Positions 1 to 6,955 of a DNA stretch of 15,664 bases are shown piece after piece. Below the pieces are notes generated by a model. It was not told where the DNA came from. It made no database searches and saw nothing but the letters and a program-made list of their open reading frames with translations. Position 1 is the first letter of the stretch, and each line of letters starts with the position of its first letter. The stretch covers positions 362-16,025 of the forward strand of contig JAQEDR010000033.1 of the NCBI GenBank assembly GCA_027669155.1, given 5' to 3'. The DNA is from Peptoniphilaceae bacterium AM52-5BH (GTDB lineage: Bacteria > Bacillota > Clostridia > Tissierellales > Peptoniphilaceae). Made by a program: the position numbers and the translations under genes.

Positions 1-214
1 TTATCATGCGATTAGTTGATATCATATGGTATTATTCGTCGTTTCCAACGGCTATCCCCTTGTGCAAGGCAGGTTACTCACGCGTTACTCACCCGTCCGC
101 CACTAATCCACTTAAAGTCACTCCGAAGAGATCATTTAAGCTTCATCGTTCGACTTGCATGTGTTATGCACGCCGCCAGCGTTTATCCTGAGCCAGGATC
201 AAACTCTCATAAAT
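1..214 (-). rRNA. rrs: 16S ribosomal RNA, 5' end (partial)
   Basis: This is the first ~214 nt of a small-subunit rRNA gene on the minus strand; the rest lies beyond the left edge. The reverse complement of 188-207 is the universally conserved site near the 16S 5' end (AGAGTTTGATCCTGGCTCAG). It is followed by the conserved GGCGGCGTGC and ACATGCAAGTCGAACG blocks, and then by the GGCGGACGGGTGAGTAACGCGTG segment around 80-105. The mature 5' end is placed near 214 by counting back from the conserved site, so it may be off by a few bases. The short variable stretch resembles low-G+C anaerobic cocci. The short ORFs in this interval are spurious. Confidence 0.98.
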
Positions 215-421
215 AATATGAGCCGTTTTTATTCTGGCTTATTCATTTACATCTGACTTGTATCAAATGCGTGATTTAAATTTTGTCCTTATCTTTCGAC
301 AAGAATCATTGTACTCAAAGTATTAACTTTGGTTGTTGTTATTGTATTCTATATAATTTTATGATTATCATCTTACGATGTTAATCTCGGTTCAATGTCG
401 CTTGTATCTCGCGACTCTTAT
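215..421 (-). other. 16S pre-rRNA leader with small hairpins
   Basis: This is the transcribed leader between the proximal rrn promoter and the mature 16S 5' end. It holds three perfect short inverted repeats: 397-401 with 411-415 (GTCGC/GCGAC), which would sit at the very 5' end of a transcript from the proximal promoter; 369-372 with 377-380; and 316-321 with 326-331 (CAAAGT/ACTTTG, 4-nt loop). Such hairpins are compatible with leader processing or antitermination signals, but I cannot recognise a clear boxA. No protein-coding gene is visible. Confidence 0.6.
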
Positions 422-450
422 ATAATACTACATAAGTTTTTGTTTGTCAA
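422..450 (-). promoter_or_regulatory. rrn promoter, proximal
   Basis: On the minus strand TTGACA (450-445) is followed by exactly 17 nt and TATTAT (427-422), predicting a start near 415. The 30 bases upstream (451-480) are almost pure A/T with A-tracts on the coding strand, as expected for an UP element. This is the nearest of three similar promoters to the 16S gene. Confidence 0.85.
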
Positions 451-517
451 ATTATTTTATCATTTTTTAATGATTTTTTTAATTTTCCAAAGCACTAAGC
501 TCATGCGGTATAATATG

Positions 518-546
518 AGTATACACCCCGAAGAATGTTTTGTCAA
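518..546 (-). promoter_or_regulatory. rrn promoter, middle
   Basis: On the minus strand TTGACA (546-541), a 17-nt spacer and TATACT (523-518). The upstream flank is A/T-rich. It has the same -35 and spacer as the other two rrn promoters. Confidence 0.8.
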
Positions 547-592
547 ATATTTTTTCTAATTAATATTGACTCCTCTTCGAACGTGCCTAATT

Positions 593-621
593 ATAATACT
601 ATGGATTTCTAATCTTGTCAA
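593..621 (-). promoter_or_regulatory. rrn promoter, distal
   Basis: On the minus strand TTGACA (621-616), a 17-nt spacer and TATTAT (598-593), identical in hexamers and spacing to the proximal promoter. An A/T-rich upstream flank follows. It is the farthest from the 16S gene, about 380 bases from the mature end. Confidence 0.82.
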
Positions 622-701
622 TTATTTTTCCACTTTTACATTTCTTTCTATATATATGCTATATTTATTTACATTCTATTTGTTTAAGTTGGCATAAATG
701 T

Positions 702-731
702 TTGATGTAAATAGAAAAACAATATTATAGT
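702..731 (+). promoter_or_regulatory. Candidate promoter of the BCCT pseudogene
   Basis: TTGATG (702-707), an 18-nt spacer and TATAGT (726-731) on the plus strand predict a start near 738, about 37 bases before the chosen start codon. The -35 matches 5 of 6 consensus bases. It is back-to-back with the rrn promoter cluster, so both units diverge from this ~540-base intergenic region. Confidence 0.5.
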
Positions 732-774
732 CTAGTAATTTTATTGAGATTATTAATATATGAGAGGACTTTAC

Positions 775-2334
775 ATGAAAGAAAAATCATCTTACATAAG
801 AAATAATAAGGTTTTTATTTTTCCACTAGGATTGTTAGTAGTCCTCGTAGCTATGGGAACTCTCATTCCACATCCTTTTGGGGAAGTAAGTGAAAATCTA
901 ACTAATAGTATCACAAAGGACTTCGGTTGGTTCTACCTTTTACTTGTTACAGGTATTTTATTATATTTGTTATACCTATGCCTCAGTCATATTGGTCAAA
1001 TTAAATTGGGTAATCCTAATTCCAAACCTGAACATTCTACCGCTTCTTGGATAGCTATGATGTTTTCTGCCGGTATGGGTATAGGACTTGTCTTTTATGG
1101 GGCGGCAGAATCTCTTAGTCACTATGCTATAAATCCACCCCTATCCAATCCATCTTCTAGAAAGGATCTTGAGGATTCTTTCCAATACACTTTCTTCCAT
1201 TGGGGTATTCACGCTTGGGGTGTATATGCTATAGTCGGTCTCGCCCTCGCTTATTTTGGTTTTAGAAAACAATAGAGATATCTCCTATCAGAAACCTTCA
1301 AGCCTTTGTTAGACAATACTGATGGCTTTATAGGCAAGACAATCGATATAATTACTATTGTTGCAACTGTTATAGGTGTTGCTACAACCCTAGGTTTTAG
1401 AGCAAGTCAAATTAACGGAGGACTTTCTTATCTTTTGGCAATTCCAAATAATTTTAAAGTCCAAACTATAATTATATTAATCACAACCCTCCTATTTATC
1501 CTAAGCGCCATGTCAGGTTTGGGCAAGGTAGTAAAGATCTTATCAAATCTAAATTTAATCCTTGCTATAGGTCTACTGGCTATTGCCATAGTAGTTGGTC
1601 CATCTGTTAGAATATTTGATAACCTCACTAATTCTCTATGAAATTATCTACAAAATTTCTTAGCTATGAGTTTTAGATTATCTTCCTTCTATCCTGAAAA
1701 GCGTGGCTGGATTAATTCTTGGACTATTTTCTATTGGGCTTGGTGGATTTCCTGGTCTCCTTTCGTTGGAGTTTTTATAGCTAGGATATCAAAGGGAAGA
1801 ACTATTAGGGAGTTTATTTCGGTTGTACTGCTAGTTCCAACTATTTTGAGTATCCTTTGGTTTACAAGTTTCGGTACTCTATCAACTAGTGTTCAAGAAG
1901 CTGGTTTCGATTTGACTGGCTTTGCGACTGAAGAAGTTCTTTTCGCAACATTTTCCCATTATAATTTGGGAAAAATCTTGTACTTAGTCGCCTTAGTTTT
2001 GATTGTTTCTTTTTTCATAACATCTGCTGACTCTGCGACATTTGTTTTGGCTATGTTATCTGAAAAAGGGAATCTTAACCCTTCCAATAAGAAGAAAATA
2101 GTTTGGGGAGCTCTGCTTGCTCTTATAGCTATATCTCAACTATTTTCTGGCGGTCTTACAGCCCTTGAAAATACCATAATCATTGTAGCCTAGCCTTTTT
2201 CTCTGGTAATAATTTTTATGATGATTACTCTCCTGATAGAGCTAAAGCATGAGAAAAACAAAATGGGGCTTTCAATTACTCCGGATAGGCTTCCAAAAAC
2301 AAATCAACCTTTCAAATCCTATAGTGAAGATTAA
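775..2334 (+). pseudogene. BCCT-family compatible-solute transporter, broken by three stops
   Basis: Read in one frame, this stretch encodes about 519 residues, the usual length of betaine/carnitine/choline transporters (OpuD/BetT type), sodium- or proton-coupled 12-helix membrane proteins that import glycine betaine or similar osmolytes. The family signatures are visible: the glycine-rich segment SAGMGIGLVFYGAAE (98-112), TIFYWAWWISWSPF (from 317), ARISKGRTIREF and the late TSADSATF segment. The frame is interrupted by TAG at 1273-1275 (codon 167), TGA at 1639-1641 (codon 289) and TAG at 2191-2193 (codon 473). No frameshift is needed, and homology resumes directly after each stop: FGFRKQ*RYLLSETF, NSL*NYLQNF and IIVA*PFSLVII. 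Each stop is one substitution from a sensible codon (the second from Gly, the third from Leu). ATG 775 is chosen because AGAGG (763-767) precedes it at good distance; ATG 760 lacks this. Product very probably non-functional; substrate cannot be fixed. Confidence 0.92.
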
Positions 2335-2335
2335 A

Positions 2336-2530
2336 GGGGATGTTGCAGAATGAATAAATCGTACCCTTATCGTTAGAAGAACCTCCACGGAAAGTCTCTC
2401 GAAGCCGACGGGCTAATAGCCTCTATCAGCCGGTAGGCTCCGATCGGCCCACCTGCCATGGGAGGTAAAATTTCCTAAGAGAACCTTCTAACGATGGTAC
2501 GATGATTATTCATAGTTTTGCAACAGCCCC
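2336..2530. repeat. 195-bp inverted-repeat element with structured GC-rich core (MITE-like or structured RNA)
   Basis: The two ends are long imperfect inverted repeats. GGGG 2336-2339 pairs with 2527-2530, GTTGCA 2342-2347 with 2519-2524, TGAATAA 2351-2357 with 2506-2512, ATCGTACC 2358-2365 with 2496-2503, and ATCGTTAGAAG 2369-2379 with 2485-2495. The outer ends (GGGGCTGTTGCAAAAC on one side) resemble IS6-family terminal repeats, which share a CTGTTGCAAA core. Inside is a GC-rich core with GCCGA/TCGGC (2404-2408/2444-2448) closing two hairpins, GGCT/AGCC (2411-2414/2418-2421) and AGCC/GGCT (2428-2431/2436-2439), plus ACCTCC/GGAGGT (2381-2386/2461-2466). No ORF of note and no obvious target duplication: the flanking 8-mers differ. 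It sits exactly between two convergent stop codons, so it may also end transcription. It could be a non-autonomous transposable element, an intergenic palindromic repeat or a structured RNA; I do not recognise it. Confidence 0.75.
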
Positions 2531-2533
2531 TCT

Positions 2534-3415
2534 TTACCTAGCTTGCCTCTCATTTGTTGAGTTCAATATCTCAGGGCTTAGGTTTTCTAGGGCATAATTT
2601 AGTTTTTCCAATATTTTGTCCTTATTTTTAAATCTATGACTTACGTTTATGAGATTTACCATGTGACCTGATGAGAAAAGAGCTTCGTCAGGATAGTCTA
2701 AATTTTCTACTAGGACTATTTGCTCTTTTATAATTTCTCCAAGGCTTGCTTCCTTAAAGTCTCCTTCTTCCCTCATTTTATAAAGCTCAGATCCATATTG
2801 GACTGATGTTGTCATAGGAAAGACAGATTTGGCCGGGTAGATATTTAGAAATTCTGCCGTAGCCTTGGCATTTATTTCTGAATTGCCTCTTCCTGCCACT
2901 CCCATCATAAGGATAGCATGATAGCTTAGTCCTGCTTCTTTTATTTTACTTAGGGACTTTTTGTATTCTTCTAAGTTACATCCCTTGTTTATTTTAAGTA
3001 AGGCAGGCTCGTAAGCTGTCTCCACTCCTATATACAATTCATCAAATCCCAATTTATTTAACTCTTTAAGTTCTGCTACTGTTTTGTTCTTCATATTATA
3101 AAATGAGGCATATGAAGTTATGGTTTTGATATTTGGTAAATATTTATGGATTAATTCCCCTATTTCCATTAGCTTTTCAAAAGATAGGGCGAAGGGATCT
3201 CCATTTAAGAGATATATCCTTTCCAGATTTTGATAGTAAAATGCCAACTCCTCTAAGTCACTTATTATATTTTCCTTAGGAGCTAGAGAAAAAGGTGTGT
3301 GTTGATACATAGTGCAAAATACGCACTTGTTGTGAGAGCATCCTCTAGTTACTTCCAAAAGAGGCGTCCTTGCCTCAAGGGGCGGTCTATATATTTCATT
3401 TCCTGTGTAATGCAT
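2534..3415 (-). CDS. Radical SAM protein with CX4CX2C cluster motif
   Basis: A 293-residue predicted cytoplasmic radical SAM enzyme. The motif TRGCSHNKCVFC gives cysteines 26, 31 and 34, spaced CX4CX2C rather than the classical CX3CX2C. These should bind the [4Fe-4S] cluster that cleaves S-adenosylmethionine. Further hallmarks of the partial TIM barrel follow: LLNGDPF (near 70), the glycine-rich strand ELYIGVETAYEPALLKINKG (near 125-145) and HAILMMGVAGRGNSE (near 165). It belongs to the widespread Firmicutes family opening with 'hYTG..(Y/W)RPP.EA...LLEVT.GC.H.KC.FC', which has no settled substrate as far as I know. The start has AGGAGG (3420-3425) 4 nt upstream. It is transcribed away from the hemerythrin-like gene, and its stop lies 3 bases from the inverted-repeat element. 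Family confident, reaction unknown. Confidence 0.9.
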   Translation of the reverse strand: MHYTGNEIYRPPLEARTPLLEVTRGCSHNKCVFCTMYQHTPFSLAPKENIISDLEELAFYYQNLERIYLLNGDPFALSFEKLMEIGELIHKYLPNIKTITSYASFYNMKNKTVAELKELNKLGFDELYIGVETAYEPALLKINKGCNLEEYKKSLSKIKEAGLSYHAILMMGVAGRGNSEINAKATAEFLNIYPAKSVFPMTTSVQYGSELYKMREEGDFKEASLGEIIKEQIVLVENLDYPDEALFSSGHMVNLINVSHRFKNKDKILEKLNYALENLSPEILNSTNERQAR

Positions 3416-3431
3416 ATTTCCTCCTACTTAG

Positions 3432-3461
3432 ACTATACAAGAATGCTGGTGGTTTTCCCAA
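3432..3461 (-). promoter_or_regulatory. Weak candidate promoter of the radical SAM gene
   Basis: Minus strand TTGGGA (3461-3456), 18-nt spacer, TATAGT (3437-3432). The match is moderate, but the site lies just upstream of the ribosome binding site, where a promoter is required because the gene opens its own unit. Confidence 0.35.
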
Positions 3462-3470
3462 AAGCTCAGG

Positions 3471-3476
3471 TATAAT
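3471..3476 (+). promoter_or_regulatory. Candidate -10 box of the hemerythrin-like gene
   Basis: A perfect TATAAT lies 4 bases before the ribosome binding site GGAGGTGAT (3481-3489). No good -35 is visible 17 bases upstream. A start near 3483 would cut into the binding site, so either the leader is extremely short or the real promoter lies further up, overlapping the radical SAM promoter region. Confidence 0.35.
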
Positions 3477-3492
3477 AGTTGGAGGTGATAAT

Positions 3493-4041
3493 ATGAAAGC
3501 AATAGAGTATTTAGTAAAAGAACACGATCAGATAACAAGATTTTTGGATAGGTTAGAGGAAGAATGTCTTTCTATTCTCAAGGATAAATCCATAGATGAA
3601 GAATTCTTCAGGGCAAGCATCTCCTTTATTAGAGAGTTCGCAGATGGAATCCATCACAAGAAGGAAGAAGATATACTTTTTAAATATATGATAGAAGAGC
3701 TAGGACCTTTGGGAGAAAAAGTCGTAAAAAATGGTATGCTAGTCGAGCATCAACTTGCTAGATCCTATGTATTTAAGCTTGAAAACTCCCTAAATTCTTA
3801 CAAAAAAACAAAAGATGATAGAGATATCTTACAGATTATTGCAAACTCTATGGCCTATGTAAATCTTTTAAGAGACCATATAGATAAGGAGAATTCTACT
3901 GTATATACTTTCGCAGAAGATAAATTAGATAAGGATACAAAAGTAAGAATAGAAGAAGAAAGCGAAGAAAGATTAAAAAAAGAAGAATCATCCTATAATA
4001 GAAAGGAAGAACTTCTTAACATTATTTTCAAAAATTTATAA
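3493..4041 (+). CDS. Hemerythrin-like (HHE) domain protein
   Basis: A 182-residue helical protein with the spacing of a hemerythrin/HHE four-helix bundle that holds a non-heme di-iron centre. Candidate ligands are H11 (KEHDQ), H54 or H55 with E58/E59 (GIHHKKEED), H86 (LVEHQ), and H129 with E133 (RDHIDKEN). Such proteins bind O2 or NO, or act in iron handling and repair of iron-sulfur clusters; in an anaerobe, sensing or scavenging oxidants is likely, but that is inference. The last ~30 residues (148-172) are rich in Lys/Glu and probably form an extended helix. ATG 3493 is chosen because GGAGGTGAT lies just upstream; an in-frame extension to 3370 would overlap the divergent gene and has no such site. 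Single-gene unit ended by the terminator at 4051-4092. Confidence 0.88.
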   Translation: MKAIEYLVKEHDQITRFLDRLEEECLSILKDKSIDEEFFRASISFIREFADGIHHKKEEDILFKYMIEELGPLGEKVVKNGMLVEHQLARSYVFKLENSLNSYKKTKDDRDILQIIANSMAYVNLLRDHIDKENSTVYTFAEDKLDKDTKVRIEEESEERLKKEESSYNRKEELLNIIFKNL

Positions 4042-4050
4042 TTATGATAT

Positions 4051-4092
4051 AAAGACATACTTAGCCTAAAACGACTAGGTATGTCTTTTTTT
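4051..4092 (+). terminator. Rho-independent terminator after the hemerythrin-like gene
   Basis: AAGACATACTTAG (4052-4064) pairs with CTAGGTATGTCTT (4075-4087) over 13 bp with one G-U. The loop is 10 nt and a run of seven T follows (4086-4092). It sits between convergent genes, and the ugpC stop codon (4093-4091) falls inside the T-tract. The opposite strand has only a weak T-rich tail, so it works best for the plus strand. Confidence 0.93.
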
Positions 4093-5233
4093 ATGCATCT
4101 ACAACTTCTTGTAGTTTTATAGGATCTACGTTTTTTTCAGGAAACGAAATACAAATTTCAGTTTCTATATCAAAAATATAGGTGTTTTTCTCATTTATAC
4201 TTATAGGAATTTCTTTATCTACTAATATAGGATCTTTAGAATCAAAACGCATCACTATTGTTTCTCCCCTATCGGTTCTAGTATAACCATAGGTATCTGA
4301 TCCCATGTATTCAACATTCGAAAACTTAACTTTTATATCAGATTCCTTATCATAGTTGAATTCTTCCGTCCTGATTCCTATTAGGATTTTTCCCTCTTCT
4401 ACTCCCTTTTCTAGAAGATCCTTCGTTTTAAAGTCAGGCAATTTAATCTTCCTGGAAAAAAGTTCTATACAAAGCGAAGATCCTTCTTTTGTTAAATTGC
4501 TTTCGATTATGTTCATCTTAGGAGAGCCAATAAATTCTGCAATAAATCTATTTCTTGGCCTATAATATAGGTTCAAAGGTGTATCAAATTGGACAAGTTC
4601 TCCTTGATTTAAAACTGCAATCCTATCTCCCATTGTCATAGCTTCGATTTGATCGTGAGTTACGTAGATAAATGTTGTATCTAACTCCTTATGAAGTCTG
4701 ACTATTTCAGATCTCATCTCCACCCTTAACTTGGCATCAAGATTTGATAAGGGCTCATCTAATAGAAAAACCTTGGGGTTTCTAACCATTGCCCTTCCCA
4801 AGGCGACTCTTTGTCTTTGTCCTCCAGATAATTGGGCTGGTTTTCTATCTAGGAGAGCTTCAAGTTGCAATATTTTTGCAATTTTTTCAACCTTTTGATT
4901 TATATTCTCTTTCTTTTCTTTTTGCATCTTTAAAGCAAATCCCATATTTTCCCTGATACTCATATGAGGATATAGGGCGTAGGATTGAAATACCATAGCT
5001 ATGTCCCTATCTTTGGGATTTATATCATTCATCCTAGCTTCATCTATATACAAATCTCCCTTGCTTATTGGTTCAAGCCCTGCAATCATCCTAAGTGTCG
5101 TAGACTTACCACAGCCAGAAGGGCCAACTAGGACTACAAACTCCTTATCTTTTATATCAAGATTTATATTCTTTGCTCCTTCGAAGCCATTATCATATAT
5201 TTTCCAAATATCTTCTAATTTTACTTTTGCCAT
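4091..5233 (-). CDS. ugpC: ABC transporter ATPase, UgpC/MalK type
   Basis: A 380-residue ATP-hydrolysing subunit of the carbohydrate/glycerol-3-phosphate (CUT1) ABC importers, acting at the inner face of the membrane as a dimer. Visible motifs are Walker [10 protein letters not shown] (37-45), Q-loop Q83, signature LSGGQ (135-139), Walker B FLLDEP (156-161), D-loop and switch H193 (VTHDQ). The C-terminal ~140 residues form the TOBE-type regulatory domain. ATG 5233 is preferred over an upstream in-frame start at 5320: it has AAAGGGG just upstream, aligns with family N-termini (MAKVKLEDI), and the longer form would overlap ugpE by 85 bases. It lies 2 bases after the ugpE stop and closes the operon. 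Such ATPases can serve several sugar importers, so it may be shared. Confidence 0.92.
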   Translation of the reverse strand: MAKVKLEDIWKIYDNGFEGAKNINLDIKDKEFVVLVGPSGCGKSTTLRMIAGLEPISKGDLYIDEARMNDINPKDRDIAMVFQSYALYPHMSIRENMGFALKMQKEKKENINQKVEKIAKILQLEALLDRKPAQLSGGQRQRVALGRAMVRNPKVFLLDEPLSNLDAKLRVEMRSEIVRLHKELDTTFIYVTHDQIEAMTMGDRIAVLNQGELVQFDTPLNLYYRPRNRFIAEFIGSPKMNIIESNLTKEGSSLCIELFSRKIKLPDFKTKDLLEKGVEEGKILIGIRTEEFNYDKESDIKVKFSNVEYMGSDTYGYTRTDRGETIVMRFDSKDPILVDKEIPISINEKNTYIFDIETEICISFPEKNVDPIKLQEVVDA

Positions 5234-5235
5234 AA

Positions 5236-6111
5236 TTACCCCTTTACTGCTCCTGTAGTTAGTCCCTTTACCATATTCTTTTGGGCGAACATAAATATTA
5301 TTAGCGATGGTATCATACAAACTACAACCCCTGCTATCATCAAAAGCATCGATTGTGAATCTGCTGAATTTAGCATAGATATACCAATTTGCACCGTCCT
5401 ATACCTATCAGATCCAGTTATAAGAAGTGGCCACATATACATATTCCATGCTCCCAAGAAAGATTGTACAGCCAAGGCTCCTATTGTCGGTTTTGAAAGA
5501 GGGATGAGGATTCTAAAGATAAAACCCAAATCACTTGCTCCGTCTATCTTACTTGCCTCATAAATTTCCATAGGAAAAGATTTAAAAGCTTGTCTAAAGA
5601 GAAAGATTCCCATGGCACTAGTTAAGTAAGGTGCAACCAATCCAAAAAACGAATCTGTAAAGCCCCATCTAGAAATCATCAAGAAGTTCGAAATTATGGT
5701 AGTTTCTCCAGGAATCATAGTTGTCGCCATTATTATCGCAAATAGAATTCCCTTTTTCTTAAAATTTAGAAAGTGAAGGGCAAAAGCAGATAAAATCGCA
5801 GTTACCATTTGAAAGAAGGTTATGATTACAGAAACTATAAGTGAATTTATTATGTAACCTTCTATTGGGGCTATCTTAAATACATCCTTATAGTTATTTA
5901 GAGTTGGATGTGCTGTAAAAAAAGTCTTATCGTACAATTCATGACTAGGCTTTACACTCATAACGAAAGCATAGATTATAGGAAATAGTACAAAGAAAAC
6001 TACTATAATATTTAAAATCAATCTTAGTACTTCAGTCTTTTTAAGACTTCTTTTTATAAATTTTTCTTTTTGTTTAGCATTTATCTCTTTTATATTGCTA
6101 CTTACTTGCAT
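5236..6111 (-). CDS. ugpE: ABC importer permease, UgpE type
   Basis: A 291-residue inner-membrane permease of the CUT1 family (MalG/UgpE side of the heterodimer). About six hydrophobic segments are visible, the first near 31-52. The EAA loop that contacts the ATPase is at 185-204 ([20 protein letters not shown]). The C-terminus ends [19 protein letters not shown], as is typical of this half. Its ATG overlaps the end of ugpA by 14 bases and has CGGAGAT upstream, so the two permeases are translationally coupled. The charged first 27 residues are slightly long for the family. Substrate assignment rests on the neighbouring UgpB and UgpQ. Confidence 0.9.
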   Translation of the reverse strand: MQVSSNIKEINAKQKEKFIKRSLKKTEVLRLILNIIVVFFVLFPIIYAFVMSVKPSHELYDKTFFTAHPTLNNYKDVFKIAPIEGYIINSLIVSVIITFFQMVTAILSAFALHFLNFKKKGILFAIIMATTMIPGETTIISNFLMISRWGFTDSFFGLVAPYLTSAMGIFLFRQAFKSFPMEIYEASKIDGASDLGFIFRILIPLSKPTIGALAVQSFLGAWNMYMWPLLITGSDRYRTVQIGISMLNSADSQSMLLMIAGVVVCMIPSLIIFMFAQKNMVKGLTTGAVKG

Positions 6112-6955
6112 TATTATCTCCGTTTGATCTAAAGGCTATTATTGTAAGAATCATAACTATAAAAAATAAAACTACTGATTCTGCAGAAGCATAACCATAC
6201 CTGTAGTTCATAAAAGCATTTTTATAAATATCATGCACTATTACATTAGTTGCCTCTCCTGGTCCACCTTGAGTAAGAAGCTTTATTTGTCCGAATGATT
6301 GGAAGGCATTAATTATATTAGTTACTATAACAAAAAACATAATAGGCCTAACTGAAGGAAGGGTAACATGCTTAAACTGATTCCATCCATTTGCCCCGTC
6401 GATTGAAGCCGCCTCGTACAAACTATCATCTATTCCGGCTAGTCCTGATGAAAAGTACAAGAAATTCATACCTGAGTTTAGCCAAGCTGTAAGAATACCT
6501 ACACTTACAAGGGCCCAATTAGGGTCGGCTAGCCAGTTGACATTTGTTTTTAAAATCACATTTAAAATTCCCACAGATTGGTTAAGCATTACTTTAAATA
6601 CTAGAGCCATACCTGATGAAGCTATAGCTATAGGAAGAGAGTAAGCAGCTGAGAATAATCTGATAGCTGGAAAATTTACCCTACATAGTAAGGCTGTTGA
6701 AAATCCTATTAAAACACCAATAATTACAACTATAACAACATATATCATAGTAACCCTTAGGCTGTTCCAAAAAGATGATGAAGATAGAAGATCCGAATAA
6801 TTTTTAAATCCAATAAAAAGAGTGTTCGCTCCCATATTATCCGTAACATACAGACTACGAATAATAGTCTGCATGAAAGGATAAAATACAAATATCACTA
6901 ATAGAGATAGTGCTGGAAGCATATAAAGATAAGCTTTATTATTGTACTTATTCAT
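6098..6955 (-). CDS. ugpA: ABC importer permease, UgpA type
   Basis: A 285-residue inner-membrane permease (MalF/UgpA side). The N-terminal hydrophobic helix (YLYMLPALSLLVIFVFYPF, 9-27) is typical of the family, and the EAA loop is at 181-200 (EAASIDGANGWNQFKHVTLP). Its ATG overlaps the TAA of ugpB as TAATG, and the upstream sequence has only a weak AAGG. Translation therefore probably depends on coupling to ugpB, which would keep permease levels below those of the binding protein. Confidence 0.9.
   Translation of the reverse strand: MNKYNNKAYLYMLPALSLLVIFVFYPFMQTIIRSLYVTDNMGANTLFIGFKNYSDLLSSSSFWNSLRVTMIYVVIVVIIGVLIGFSTALLCRVNFPAIRLFSAAYSLPIAIASSGMALVFKVMLNQSVGILNVILKTNVNWLADPNWALVSVGILTAWLNSGMNFLYFSSGLAGIDDSLYEAASIDGANGWNQFKHVTLPSVRPIMFFVIVTNIINAFQSFGQIKLLTQGGPGEATNVIVHDIYKNAFMNYRYGYASAESVVLFFIVMILTIIAFRSNGDNNASK

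Noticed and set aside
6..216. Short plus-strand ORFs of 61-66 codons at the left edge
   Set aside because: They are antisense to the conserved 5' region of the 16S rRNA gene and have no protein features.
460..481. Terminator-like hairpin ATCATT/AATGAT with following T-run
   Set aside because: The stem is almost all A/T and lies in the A/T-rich element upstream of an rrn promoter, with no plus-strand gene before it.
566..597. Plus-strand promoter TTGACT ... TATAAT
   Set aside because: The spacer is 20 nt, too long for a good promoter, and the region is better explained by the minus-strand rrn promoters.
1306..2193. Two separate small membrane proteins within the transporter region
   Set aside because: They are in the same frame as the upstream part, join it across single stop codons, and together make one BCCT protein. 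The apparent start at 1306 is only a TTG in the middle of a helix.
775..2334. Stop-codon recoding to give a functional transporter
   Set aside because: Both TAG and TGA occur, and TAG is used as a normal stop by ugpA, ugpQ and the lipoprotein gene nearby. No recoding structure is evident.
2328..2538. 8-bp target duplication flanking the inverted-repeat element
   Set aside because: The flanking 8-mers (AGATTAAA and TCTTTACC) do not match, so insertion by an IS6-type mechanism is not directly shown.
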